Source: Eudromia elegans (taxonomy: Eukaryota > Chordata > Aves > Tinamiformes > Tinamidae). Taken from it: a DNA stretch of 64,000 bases. Position numbers and translations under genes: made by a program. The stretch is taken from NCBI GenBank assembly GCA_003342815.1, contig PTEX01000310.1:304070-368069 (forward strand), in the 5' to 3' direction. Below the pieces are notes generated by a model that worked only from the letters and a program-made list of their open reading frames with translations, did not search any database and had not been told where the DNA came from. Positions 48,701 through 61,600 of this stretch are shown one piece after another (the first letter of the stretch is position 1; each line of letters begins with the position of its first letter).

Positions 48701-51700
48701 AACATGAGTTGGAAACGTCTTGTGTCTAAATGTATACAGATACTTACTGAGATAAAAGAAATCATAAATCTATTTATATCATCTCCTGTACAACCTGGAA
48801 GTCTCCTGTCTAGCCCCTCAATAAGCCTATCTGTGCTTAACTCTATAAAAGGCAAACAGGAGCAGGCATATTTCAAACAAACACTGTGTGTTACTATCGT
48901 CAAGAGTTGTTTTTTCTTTTCCCTTAGAGTATGTCAGAGGACATTTTTTTGTTTGTTTTTTGAGAAAAAATGAAATGACAAACCACAGCTTTGGGGTACA
49001 AATATTTTGTTTATAAAAACTGGAAATTATTTTGGGAAGTGGTTTTAAAAGATTCTTTTTTAATAGAAAATATTTTAAAAAAACAAGGGGAGCTTGGTTT
49101 TAAATCTGGTCGTCTTTGTCCAAAATGAAAACATTTTGTGAGAGGAGAAAAAGAAAGTTTCTTAACTCCTACAAAAATACTTGGCATTTAAAAAGTATTT
49201 CTATGTCTTTGTTTGCATCTTTCTCTGCATCTTAATTGTCGTCATTGTCTTCCTGGGACACAATATTATTTATCAAGGAATTTTGTTAAATACGTCATAC
49301 TCTTGAAGGAAGGTGGTAAAGGGGAAGTGAAAGAAGGTGGCTGTTGCAAGACAACATTCTTGGGTGCAAGAGGCTCTGCTAAAGCTTTATGCAAGGCAGA
49401 TAAAAATGTTATAGAAGATTTTCTTCCCACAAAGAATGTTTGCAATGAGTTGTCCTTTCCTCTCTTAAAACACAGCATATATATCATCTTGCCAAATCAT
49501 TGTTCTCATATCCAACTGCTTTCCATATTGAGAAACTTCATATCTCTTTGTAAAATTGCAGCTCTGCATAGACGGTTGGGAGTTCAAGATGGCACTGGGG
49601 TCAGAGAGATGATAAATTGCCATTTGTATCCGTGCATATGGTCTGGGTGCATGCATACTGCTAACAGTTCACCAAAGTTTCATTCTCATGCTGGGCTGTC
49701 AAATACTGCAGAGAAATAAACCACAATATGTAATTTATTTTAAACTTGAGATAGTCTCTGTAGGCTTTTATAATTTCCCGTGCTTGTAGGCTCAATTGCT
49801 ATTTGTATTGTCGTTTCTTTTAGTGGCAGACATAGCTAGCAGGAGTAGACAAGACCAATAAATGAAGTTGCCAACATTTTTAAAGAATAGTTAGGCCTGT
49901 CTAGATCCTGGTTTCACTTGTTGATATTTTTGTTAAGTATTAACCCTGAAGGCCAATATTTCCACACCAGGAGTTTGCCTCAAACTGGAGCATCTAAAGT
50001 TGAATTACAAATGGCATGCTGAGTCTCCCGTTAGGAAAACGCCTGCTTTTGCCAATGTGGAAAGTTTCAGGGAGAAAGAGGAGGATGCAAACTGTCTTTA
50101 CATGGAAGGGCTGGAAGGAAGGTGGCAGGATGAGCAGACCAAGGACAATTAGTAATGGGGAGGAAGGTGACAACTGCACCTAAGGCAGAAAAAGAAGTGG
50201 AATGATCCCAACTGGGATTCAGCATTTCTTTTCTGATCTAACTTTCTTTTCTAGTGGCCAACAAGCGGCTCTAAAGCAGAGCTTGCTTTTCCCTTGGACA
50301 TGGTCCATGTTGGCTACACCTACATGAGGGTGGAGCCCCAAGTGTGCAGTGGTGCTGAGCAGTCTCTCAAGACACACTTGTGACATCTGTGCTGTTCTTG
50401 TGGATAGCTTGAATGGAGGGGCTTCTAAACGCTGTCCTCCCTTGGGCCAGGTAATATTTGGGCCCTTCTGGAAGGACTGGAGGCCATGCTACCTGCCTCA
50501 AGCATTTGTCAGCTTTTCACGGGCATGGGAAGCTGCCCACAGCCTGATGGCCTGCCCACAAGGCAGGTGAATGATTATGACTGAACTCAAGGCCAGGCTT
50601 TTCCTCTAAACATCTCAACGCACAAAAAAGGGGCAGACGCATACCCATGCAGAGTGGATAGGCTGCTTCAGAGTCGTCTCTCTTGGGGTGGTGTTTTTGA
50701 AAGTGTGTGAGGTGGGCAAATTCTGAGCCTATTCTTGGGTGTAAACTTGTTGCTCTTGTGTACTCAAGCACATGCTCTTTGGAGGACAGGGGCCAGTTTC
50801 TTGGCTTGTGTGGTGCAGGTCTTTAGCATAGATCTAAACAAAGGAAAACAAGAATAAGCCCAGTGGTGGCTTTAACTGTCTACTCTGACCCGTGGCTGCC
50901 TGATAATATACAGACATTTTCACACCAGCATCAGTGATTCCTATCCTGACAGACATGAAAATGCTCCTGCTTTCTCATCTATCTTGCTTTCCAATCTAAC
51001 GGTTCTTCATGCTAAACCCCCTGTATTGGTGATATCCAACAGCAAGGATATCCAGGATTTTATTTAATGACTGAAAATGCCATGTCGCCTTCCAAGGGAG
51101 GACCGACAATGGCTGCACAGAGATGCTTTTCAAGTGGAAAAGCCTGGCAGTACCTAGCTAATAGAGGTCACTTTAAACTCCCAAGTGGTCACAGTGTTCT
51201 CTAGAGCATCAATATGAGGAAGTAGGTGGAAGTAATCCCCCTCAATTCAGAGAGCTTTACCATGCGAGTGTCACCCAGGGAATTCCCCCTAGCTTTCAAG
51301 CTCTGCTCAAGCAAGCTGCTTAGCTGTGACGCTGACTTTGCTGGAATAAGCCCGAGAGACTGAAGTGAACATTGGCCATGGTTTTCAAAGGCTTGCAAAT
51401 GCAGCTCTGTCCCAGTTTTGAGTCTTGTGTTATAGTCCTTCTGTAAATATTCTACTACCTGGATACTCTCACTCCATCTAGTGAGTAAATCTATTGCACA
51501 TCTTCACTTCACTTTGACTGTAGAGAGGGCCTGGGGAAAAGTAATATAATTTGTAAATTTGTCCTATGCAAACATGGAAATTACCCAGGAAGATTTTAAG
51601 TTTGATTTTGCTGGAAGAGTTAAAATGGCAGTGATTTCTGCCTACAGCTTCTCATTGACATGTCTAAATTCTTTTTAAAAGTCATAAGTTTGTTTTGTTT

Positions 51701-51750
51701 GTTTGTTTGTTTAATGAACTTTCCCATGAAAATCTATTTGTGTTTATATT
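45708..51750. other. Gene-poor region, second part
   Basis: Only low-complexity sequence stands out: a TATC/TATA and CA-rich stretch at 47590-47640, and C/A-rich sequence at 48530-48565. No gene was recognised. Confidence 0.5.
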
Positions 51751-51865
51751 CACTGGGTATATTTGTTTGTTATGCAAAGCAAATGAGGGAGAGTGAGAGA
51801 GAGGAAAAAAAATAGTTTGAGTACTTTAACTGTATCTGTTAAAACTCGTCTTTTCTGTTCTTGCT

Positions 51866-52065
51866 CAGCAGCAAAAAAAATGCATTCCTCCTTTATGAAA
51901 GAGAGAATACAAGTGACCAGCTCACAGATCTCTAATGCCATGGAGGTCATCTCAGAGACCTCCAGGAGGGGCTCCATCCTGCTGGCTCACTTGGAAGAAG
52001 AGCAAAGGTGTGCCACTGTGGCAGAGAGCTGCTCAGGACCTACTTTGGCAAAACCTATTGATTAG
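51866..52065 (+). other. Coding-like open frame of unknown origin
   Basis: After a possible acceptor (CTTGCTCAG ending at 51869) an open frame reads KKMHSSFMKERIQVTSSQIS, then MEVISETSRRGSILLAHLEE and EQRCATVAESCSG before a stop at 52063-52065. It has an amphipathic, helix-like pattern and codon use unlike the AT-rich surroundings. I do not recognise the family. It could be a degraded retrocopy or part of a domesticated DNA-binding or transposase-derived gene, or chance. Confidence 0.3.
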
Positions 52066-52090
52066 GTCATCGATCAAATTAAGCCATCAA

Positions 52091-52153
52091 TTAGGGTTAG
52101 GGTTAAGGTAAGGGTTAGTGTTAAGGTAGGGGTTAGGGTTAGGTTAGGGTTAG
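52091..52153 (+). repeat. Interstitial telomeric repeat, degenerate (TTAGGG)n
   Basis: About ten TTAGGG-type units, several altered (TTAAGG, TAAGGG, TTAGTG, TTAGG). The block is 63 bases. Short interstitial telomeric sequences arise at repaired breaks or by telomerase insertion. Confidence 0.92.
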
Positions 52154-54003
52154 ACATACCATCAGTCAGGCTGGTGGCCATAGCTGTTGAAGTGGCCCTG
52201 CTGGTGAGGTGCTCAGCAGCACTGCAGGGTCCCCCTTCTGCCACCTCCTGCGTGAGCCCTGTGGCCATGCATGACCAGGCTGGAGGCAGCATGAATGAGT
52301 GGCATTTGCTCCATCGGAGCACACATGTAGTTTATGGAGTGGTGACAATGCGATGTGCATATTTCAACCAGATGTAATAGCTGTGTAGCGTGATAGGAAC
52401 GGGGACACTTGGCTGCATAGTAAGTGCCATTTTCTTTGGGTCAAAGTTTCCTAATTTTATTTGAAAACTCCTATTATTACTTTTGAGCTTGGTTAAGTTC
52501 ATGTAATAGATATCCACGATATAAATATATACATATACATGTATATATCCTGAAAGCATACAAGTTGAAGACATAGCACCTCCATGGTTAACAGGATTTT
52601 CTGCTTTTAAGTGAAAAAAAAATTAGCAAAGAAAATTCCCACTACCCTCCTCCTCCAAACAAAAGTGCTGACAGAAATCTCAATACTATTTTGTGCCTGT
52701 TGGGACCAAAGTTATACAGAATTTACAGAGAGTAACTCAAAGCTTTTGCAGGGCCTTTTCTGCTTAGTTTTTAGTTCAGAATTAAAGTTCATAGTAACAG
52801 AGAATGGTATATTAACTATCTAGGGAGGGCCTGATCCATGAGGTACAGGGTTCTGTACTGTTAAATGTCCGCAGTGCCATTCTTCCCCAAAGCACTATTT
52901 TCATATTTTCATGACCAGTAAGAAATGTTTTTGCTCTCTTCTGGTGTACAAGGTTTGGAAAGAAAGATAAAGTAAGTTAGTACCCATATTTAACCTTCAG
53001 CCTTTCCCTGTGTTCAATCTGACTGGCAGCGATCCCTGTATAAAGTAGGATGGAGTAGGGCCTCTCTTGGCCTGGGAGATTCCCAGAATACATTACACCG
53101 AAGGAAATATATCAGGTTAGAACATAGTGTTCAGGCATCTCTTGGCACTATTGCCTGTAGCTGTATACTGAAATCTTGCTTTTATGGAGAAAATGCTTCA
53201 GATTGATATTCTCTTTTGCTTCTTCCATTTTAGATAGTCATTTAGGCAATTATATGCCATTAGGTCACTTGGTTGCTCTGTAACTCATTTGTCAGTTACA
53301 TATAGAAGTTATGGACATAATATTGAAGGTAGAAGGATTTATTTATTATTTCTAAATATCCATACTCAAAAGAATTGAAGAAGCAGATTATGTAATTGCC
53401 ATAGTTAGAAGAGGTTTGGTTTCCTGACTTGAGCTTTTTTCATTTACTTTTGTGAGTTTGGTGGCCTTGCATGTCCTCCACAGCTCACCATGAAAGTGCT
53501 GGAGTCTCAACTCAAGTGTCCATTGAGTGTGATTCAGAGATTTCTACTTTCTTACCATGGTCCATGTGGTCTTTAATCCCATCATCAAAAGCTTTAGGTT
53601 TGCGTTTCTAACCAAGTCAGCAGAATACCATTTGCAGGCAAAAAACCCCCTCCAAATTCAAAATCTATCTACCTGCTTGGAAACAGCAGAAACTGGCATA
53701 ACTTATTGTGAAACCAGTTTGCTGTGAAACTAGTGATTGCTTTGTGTACCAGAATGTGGGCTGAGGAGTGGAAGAGCTAAGGAATTAATGCAGAAAATCA
53801 GAGAGAATGAATTACAGGTGAGGAAAAATTCTGGATGAATTAGAAGTTGTAGATATCTAACCATAAAGTATTAGCCTTGCTACAGGGCAATGGTGAAAGC
53901 ACTCAGAGGGCAAAAGATAGGCAGATTAAAACAAAGTGTGGGAGCTGACTCGCTGCTCATTTTTCAATACAGTGGCAGAGAAATAAATATACTGTGGTGA
54001 AAA
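52154..54003. other. Spacer between telomeric block and CR1
   Basis: The first 170 bases are GC-rich and differ from the AT-rich remainder. An AT-rich dinucleotide stretch lies at 52519-52548. No gene was recognised. Confidence 0.5.
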
Positions 54004-55058
54004 ACTTTGGATGGTGAGGTGGGTTAAGAACTGGCTGGATGGCAGAGCTCAGAGAGTGGTAATCAGCAGCATGGAGTGTAGTTGGAGGCCTGTGGTTAGC
54101 GGTGTCCCCCAAGGGTCAGTCCTCGGTCCGGTCCTGTTCAATTTATTCATTAACAACCTGGATGAAGGGATGGAGTGCTCCCTCAGCAAGTTTGCTGATG
54201 ACACCAAACTGGGAGGAGCAGCTGATAGCCCTGAGGGCTGCGCTGCCATCCAGAGGGATCTGGACAGACTGGACAACTGGGCAGTGAGAAACCTCATGAA
54301 GTTCAACAAGGGCAAGTGTAGGGTCCTGCACCTGGGGAGGAATAACCCTAGACATGCCTACAGGCTGGGGACCGACCTCCTGGAGAGCAGCCCTGCAGAG
54401 AGGGACCTGGGCGTCATGGTGGACGACAAGTTGACCATGAGGCAGCAGTGTGCCCTCGTGGCCAAGAAGGCCAATGGGATCCTGGGGTGCATTAAGCAGA
54501 GCGTCTCCAGCAGGTCGAGGGAGGTGATTCTGCCCCTCTATTCAGCCCTGGTGAGGCATCTCGAGTCCTGCGTGCAGTTCTGGGCAAAAGAGGGATGTGG
54601 AGCTGCTGGAGAGAGTCCAGCGCAGGCCTACAAAGATCATCAAGGGCCTGGAACATCTGCCCTATGAGCAAAGGCTGAGAGAGCTGGACCTCTTCAGCCT
54701 GGAGAAGACTGAGAGGGGATCTAATCAGTGTCTATTAAGTACCTGAAGGGAGGGAGAAGAATGGGGCTGGCCTCTCTTCAGTGGTGGCCACTGATTGGAC
54801 TAGAGGAAACAACCACAAACTGAAGCACCAGAAGTTCCACAGGAACTTAAGAAAAAATTTCTTGACAGTCAGGTTACCAGAGCCCCAGAACAGGTTGCCC
54901 AGAGAGGTTGTGGATCTCTCTGGAGATCTTTAAAACCTGCTTGGACACCACCCTGTGCCATATGCTCTAGGAGACCCTGTGTGTGCAGGGGGATGATCTC
55001 TAAATGTCCTTTCCAACCTTAACAATTCTGTGATTCTATGATTCTGTGATCTATGATC
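54004..55058 (+). mobile_element. CR1 LINE, 5'-truncated, with reverse transcriptase remnant
   Basis: A non-LTR retrotransposon fragment of about 1.05 kb. From 54011 an open frame encodes the C-terminal half of the reverse transcriptase: [19 protein letters not shown], the catalytic FADDTK at 54191-54208, then [17 protein letters not shown] and LGVMVDDKL. Near 54585-54600 the frame shifts, and the tail VELLERVQ...[11 protein letters not shown] continues in another frame. The element ends in the CR1-type tail ATTCTGTGATTCTATG at about 55025-55058. It lacks ORF1, the endonuclease and the 5' part of RT, so it cannot move. Confidence 0.95.
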
Positions 55059-55658
55059 AAGGAGACCAAGGACTACAAAATATTGGGTCACATGAGTTTT
55101 CTGCTTATGTCCAGGAGTTCCTAGGAATCATGTGAAGAACCATACCGTTTATTGTATTTATTGTGCTTGCTTGTGCTTTAATCATTGCCATAGGGTTCAA
55201 AAAAAGGTTAGAGATGCCATGATTATGTGAAGGAAACAGGGGACGATTGGATTGGACAGAGAACTACTTTCAAAAGACTGAAAACTGTCCTGGAAGCTTT
55301 TGGTGATTAATTCATCAGTTTACCCAACAGATAACCAGACATTTCCTGTAGTGAATGCAACCAAAGGCTTTTAGCTGTGCATGAGAGAGTGAGGGTGAAT
55401 TAAGGAAGTGCAAGTGGTACCTAGGCAGAAGTACAGAGAAAGATAGATTACAAAGTGACCAAGGAGTGGGGTGGGAAAAAGCAAAATCTTAAAATGGGTG
55501 CAATTCCTGAACAGCCATTCGAGATAACTAGTATCCAAGACAACAGGTAATTTCCATACAACTATTTAAAGCATACTTTAGTTTCCTGGGTTAAACTTCA
55601 CCAGGCATTTGATTACTTGATAATTTTCCAGATTTTTTTTTCCTGTTGTTTGTTTTTG

Positions 55659-55689
<31 letters not shown>

Positions 55690-58600
55690 CAAATGGCTTT
55701 ATTTTGAAGAACATTCATTTCTCTTGAAATATTTCAGGTTTTGGTACCTAGCTGGATGTACCTGGAATCTAACCTGCCTTACAGACCACTCCAAACCACT
55801 CTATCTGATATTTTGACCCAGAAATGGAAGTGCTGAGACAACCCCTGAGGAGGCTGTTCATATGATTTCTTCAGCTTGGGCTGAGCGGGAAATACCAGAT
55901 ACTTAGGGTGAAAATCTGTAAGAATTCAGGCAAAGGGAATAGACCATCTGCTGTGAAATGCAAGTGCTACTGAAAATCAAGACGTAGCTTGGGAGCTGGG
56001 CATTTCTTGCCCAGTTTGGAGTCAATGTGCAGGGAGAATGGAAGCCAGGGCAAAGATTGCTATTGTTACAAATGTGCAAGAGGATTGGTATGGAGCACAA
56101 GCTCTGTCTTCAGTCTCCTACAAAAAGCCCCATCTCGTGCCTTTTGGACTCCTGATCCAGATGGAGGAACGCTGCCTGGAAATTGCCTCCTCTGCAGCAC
56201 CAGCGCTCGGGTTTCCCCCGGGAGACCTCTTGGATGGGCTCTGTCTGCTCTCTCTGAACTTGGCTGCCCCAATGGACCCACAGACCAAGGAGTCTGCAGC
56301 AATTTAGAAGTTGGCAAAAACGAGTTTAGTCCAAGCTGTGCTTAAGAAAAAATAAAGCAGGTATTTTGGTTTTCTCCTTTTAGAAGGAACACGTATCTAA
56401 AGCCATTTCTGTACATAATACAAACTATATGAAATGGAAAAATCATCTGCATTGTGAAAAGGTGCTTTCTCTTGAAATGTTCTCTGAGGAGAAAAGGCAG
56501 AGCGAGGCAGCTTGGTGAGTATCTGATGCAAAATCCTTCCCCTGCAAGCAACTGCTGCAGACACACTGTGTCCTTGCTGTAAAGCTTTTGTTCAGATTTA
56601 TATTCTCGAACATTTTGGATATTCTGATCTGAGGCTTATGTTTCCACTCCTTTTCTGGAACTATACAGCTTGGACCCAAGCTTTCTTGGCATGCAAAGAC
56701 CAAGCAACACCTTGGCATGCTCAGGGCTGGGGAGACAAAACGCTTTTGTGTTGGCAAAGGGCAAGTGATGCCCCTTCTTCAAGTTGCCTGTGTCCCAGCC
56801 CTGGTTCCTTGCCTGCCATGCTCGAGGTCATGGACTCCGCTATCAGCATCTGCATCTGCACTTGGCTACCATTATGAACATTTAAGACATCAAGAGCTAA
56901 TAGCACTGGGACTTGGCTTTTAAACTTGAGAACATGCAGCAGACAGTTTTATTCCTGTACGCTGATTCTAAACCATTAATCTTGATTATGGATTTTTAAT
57001 AATTTTTTCTACTCCTTCAAAAGACTAAACAGTGTACTTTTGCCTAGGGTATTTGGAAGCAGTATAAAAGTAAAAACAATATTGGTAAACCATTTCTGAT
57101 TTTTTTTTTTTTGGCAGTTTATTTTAACTGGTAACCAAGCTTACATATTATTTTTCAACACTGGTTTTTTTTTTATTCCAAATCTTTAATGTCTTCCAGA
57201 TCCACTCCAGGTTCACTGGACTGGGTGGTAACTAAGCCTTAATTTTGATCCAGAGGAAATGGCCGTGCCTACTTTGAGCATTCTTTATTTGCTTACTTTT
57301 GCTCTTTTATTTTTAGCTATATTTTGTATTGCATTTCTCTCTGTGTGTGCATTTTATAATTATTACAGACTTTTCATTTTTATGCGGCATTGATTCTTGG
57401 CACTGAACTGAAAGGCTGGAATTGAGAAAACTATGAAATTACTGCATCAGCACAACCACTTGAAAGTCTGCTGTGTACCCAGCTCTGCATTTGTCTAACC
57501 TCCGTTCAACCACTGTGCAGGATCCTATATAATATATTCATCATCTGGGGAAGAGAGAAAAGGAAAGAAGGATGAGGATATCAATGAGTTGTCATTAACC
57601 TGGTTAACTGTGGTCCAGAATTTGCCTACTTAGCCCTAAAATGCAGAACATTTAAGACTTTCTTGCAAGAAAGTGGAACCTAAAAAAGGTGGTGTCATGA
57701 TAATCAAACTTGAAAAATAAAAAAAGTCTTTTTTTTGTTTGTTTGTTTGTTTTTAGTATGTTCCATGCCAATGAATTTCTCTACAAGATGTTTATGGAAG
57801 TGAGGAAGACATTTTTTGTTCTTTATTCAGATGTGTGTTTCCCTCCATGAGGCCCAGGATGGGCCAGTTCTGCATCAGCGATTGTGCGCATGAAAATGCC
57901 TTGACTTTGAAATCCAGTCCTTTGCATCTTCTCAGGAAGTTTGAAGCAAAGAGAGAAAGTTTGTAGGTATAGGGAAGAGATTTTTTTCCATTTCCCACTT
58001 AGACTTAGTGTGCTTCTTTCAATCTGTATTACTCTTGTTTAAGAAAGGTATTCTGTATCATGAGGTGACTCTTGGGAAACAACGTTTACACCTGGCACAT
58101 TTAAGACTCATATTAACTGGCAGATCTTAACAGCAGTCTTGAGGGTAGCTCTGGTGCCTCTCTGAGAAACGCAGGCTTCAGACTATGGCCTGAGCTCCAG
58201 ACTCGGTGAGGTTGATTGGGGAGGTCACCTGAGCCAGACTGTCTTTGTTTGAGTTGCAATACAGACAAATGGTACCTAAACAAATACTGTTTTGCCAGTC
58301 ATTGCAGACTGTCTCCAGCAGTGTAAGGGTGTTAAAGGAGGGTTTCTGTTTGGGTGTGGGGAGTCGTGGTTTACTGACTGGATAAGCATCTCAATCGTGT
58401 TGCTGAATAAGTATCAGATATATGATCCCTGGTAAATGAGGGATGCTGATATTCCACCATGGCTCCTTGTGTGTGTGTGTGCGCGTGCACGTGTCCGTGT
58501 GTGTGGGTACATGTGCGAAGGAATTGGTAAACCGAAAGTGTTAGCATTTAATATACCTGCATTATATTGCTGGCTGTTACCTGCCAGAGAGAAGGCATCG

Positions 58601-61600
58601 TGCTCACAGAACATGAAAACCTTTTTTGTTGTTGTTGTTTATATTAAATTAGTATACAACAGAGTGTTATAGATAATTATTTTCTACCTTAATCACATTT
58701 AATGAGACTTAAGTGATTAATACCAAGTATAATAAAAAAGTGTCATAATCCTGCTTGACTTTTTTTCACATTTGGTGTTTGCCATTTTATATTGCTCTGC
58801 CCCTCCTTCCTAGTAGCAGCTCTGTTTATGTTGTAATTCTTTCTGGTGGGTCTCTGTCTCCACACTTTCCTCCTCTCAGATTTTCTTTAGTCTTTCTACT
58901 CTCCTGTTATCTGTGAATTGCCCTTTGAATATTTGCTTGCATTCCTTTATTAGCATGTCAAATTACTTATTTCTGGAAGACTAGGGCCAAGCATCAGGGA
59001 TTTTTTTTTTTCTTCATCTGATTTTTATTCTGTGTTCATTGTCTTGTATCCCTTCCTCCCTTCTGTGTTGTGGAAACCTGAGAGAACCTGGCCTGAATAC
59101 AGCACCGTTTTCCTCATGCCGGATTATCCAGAGGGTCTGAGCTATATCCTCCTGCCTTTGGCTCCCTGAAGAATAGCCTGAGCCTCAGGGATTACTGGAT
59201 CCACAGCACTCTCAAATGTAGCAGGTGAATGCATGTGAAATATGCATGCCTGAAGTCCAAATCAGCACTTTGTCTGCTTGCTTCTACCACGAGCACCAAA
59301 GAAGCAGAGTCAGAGAATTAGGAATGGGAGAACTGTAAAGCAGCAAGAGAGGGTCTCCACCTCTTTGTGGGGAAGATGGACATGTATGGAGTAAAAACTT
59401 GTGATGAAAATTGGCTTATAAAAATCCTATGTCCTGGTACAGACCTAAGTTGGTTCATCTTCATTCTTTTTTTCCTTCTTTTCTAGTGCATAATTTGAGG
59501 GAAGGTTCATATATCTCACTGCAACAGTAACTTTTGTAGAAAGACAGAAAAGTGTGAAAACATTTTCAGCAAACTTTTTAAAGGAAATCTCTGATAATTT
59601 GTCATTGTTGCAACCAGCAATCTTATCCACTTAATAATAATGTGTGTCAGTGTGGGCCATGCCCTCTCCTCCTGCAAGTTCCCAAAGCACTTTTCAGACC
59701 ATATATAGGGATCATGCACCTACCGCTTGTGCAGAAGGCTCCGTGCCATTTCATCATGCCAACGGCACTTTACTATCGCCCTGGAGAAGGGAAGTGAAGA
59801 ATCATTTTTCCTACTGGATGACAATGGAAATTCTTACGCAGGCAGAAAAGTGGTTACCTCAGGCGTAATTTACTGCACTGAGGGACACTCAGGGCTCCCT
59901 CTCAGAAAAGAAATGTGCTAGAGGGCGTTTAGTAACCAGAAATGTTCAGGGTCTCAGTTTATCGTGTCAACTTGTGTCATCCGGGGATTGATTTAAACTA
60001 GCAGTAATTATATTGGGAGGCAGTAGAAACGTCAAAGGACAGTAAGGATTACAGCTGTTTTCCAGAGTATTTATTTACAGGGTGAGTGTATCTGATCCTC
60101 TACATGATGAGCGGACATTCACATTAAAAGTTGCTTCATGGGTCAGTGGGGCAAGATGCTGGAGGTAACTTTGATATTAGTCTTTCTCTGGAACCATCTG
60201 TCTTTCATCATAAATGACTTTTCCAATGATTTACCGTTAAGACTCAAACTCTTCTTGCTTGATCTCTGTCCAGAATTGTTTGTTTGAGATGTTAGTCATT
60301 CATCAACCATCCCTGACACCAGATAGGAGAACAAAACAAGTAATACCCCACAAAAGTGTAGTGGATTCTTCTTTAAGAAAAAAAAGGCTGTAGAGACAGA
60401 ACGGGCTGACTTGATGGTGTATTAATTTGTGTCTGAATAAAAAATACAGAGCCCTGCACAAGAGGGAGCTGTGGGAGACAGTCACATCTGCATGGTTTGT
60501 TGCGTGTGGGGAAGCACACTGGTAGGAGACTGTGTCCTGGACCTGAAGGGAAACCAAAGCAGTAGGTGAGAACGCAGGAACTTACTGAAGGAATGGGTAT
60601 TTATAGGGTTTGCTTGCCTGAGCTCTCTCCTTGTTTCTTTTTTTTTTTTTTTTTTCCATTTCTCATTTCTGCATAGACAAAAAGAACAGCTTATTCCTTT
60701 CCTCTTTGGCTGTGATACTGCTCCTCATCATAGGCTGTTCACATTACAGCAAACCTTGCATTGGCAAAAAGCTCTTCAAGAAGGGAGGCAGGGGTGGTCT
60801 GCTTTTGTGTCCGCTTTCCACAAGGGACATTTATCAAAAGGACAGCCCTCTGGACAGAAGGCATCCTGAGGAAGCGGGTAATGCTCCCGCACATGTGGAA
60901 TGTCACAAATGAAGGGAGACAGTTCCCAGGTCAGAGTGGAAATATCTTACACTGCAGTCAAATATTTAAACTATCCCTACTAATCCTGAGCTACCCCAGA
61001 GTATGGTTTCAACTAATTATAATTTCCCAGTGCTGTATAGCAGCACAGAGCACCAGGAAGGCTCAGAGTACTCTGGTGACCAGACAGACTTCCTGGGTCT
61101 GGGAGTGTCATAGCTGAAGAATGACTAAGTGCAGTTATCTCATGTCTAACAAAACAGTTACCATTTGGAGTGCAGTGCAGAACTGCTCAGAGAGTCAAAG
61201 GTGAGAGAAAAGCCCACTTGAGGGGAACCTCAGGAGGACAGACGGGTGCCCAGGACCTGTAGGAGGGACTGGGTTCAAAGACCAAGTTTCTGAAGGGGGA
61301 GAAGACACGTAGGACTGAGGAAAATACTGAGTTTTGTTCATAGTATCTTTCCTCACGGTGGAGGGCAGAATATGTGCAAGACGTGAATGAAATGCGGTCC
61401 TTGGAGACCAAGTAGAGATGTCAGGCAGGAACAAGAGCTCAAGTGCACCCAGCAGCAGTGCTCGCTAGGATGCTGCGTGAGATGTCTCATCCAAGTCCCC
61501 TTGGAGACCCAGGTGCTGCCCGACAGAGAAGAGGGTCTGAGGGCCTTCAGTGCTCAGATGACCAGGGCAATAGTCTGCATCTCCATGAAAACAGATCCCC

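Noticed and set aside
52074..52322. Minus-strand frame with Leu-Thr repeats
   Set aside because: The repeats are simply the telomeric array translated; no independent gene evidence.
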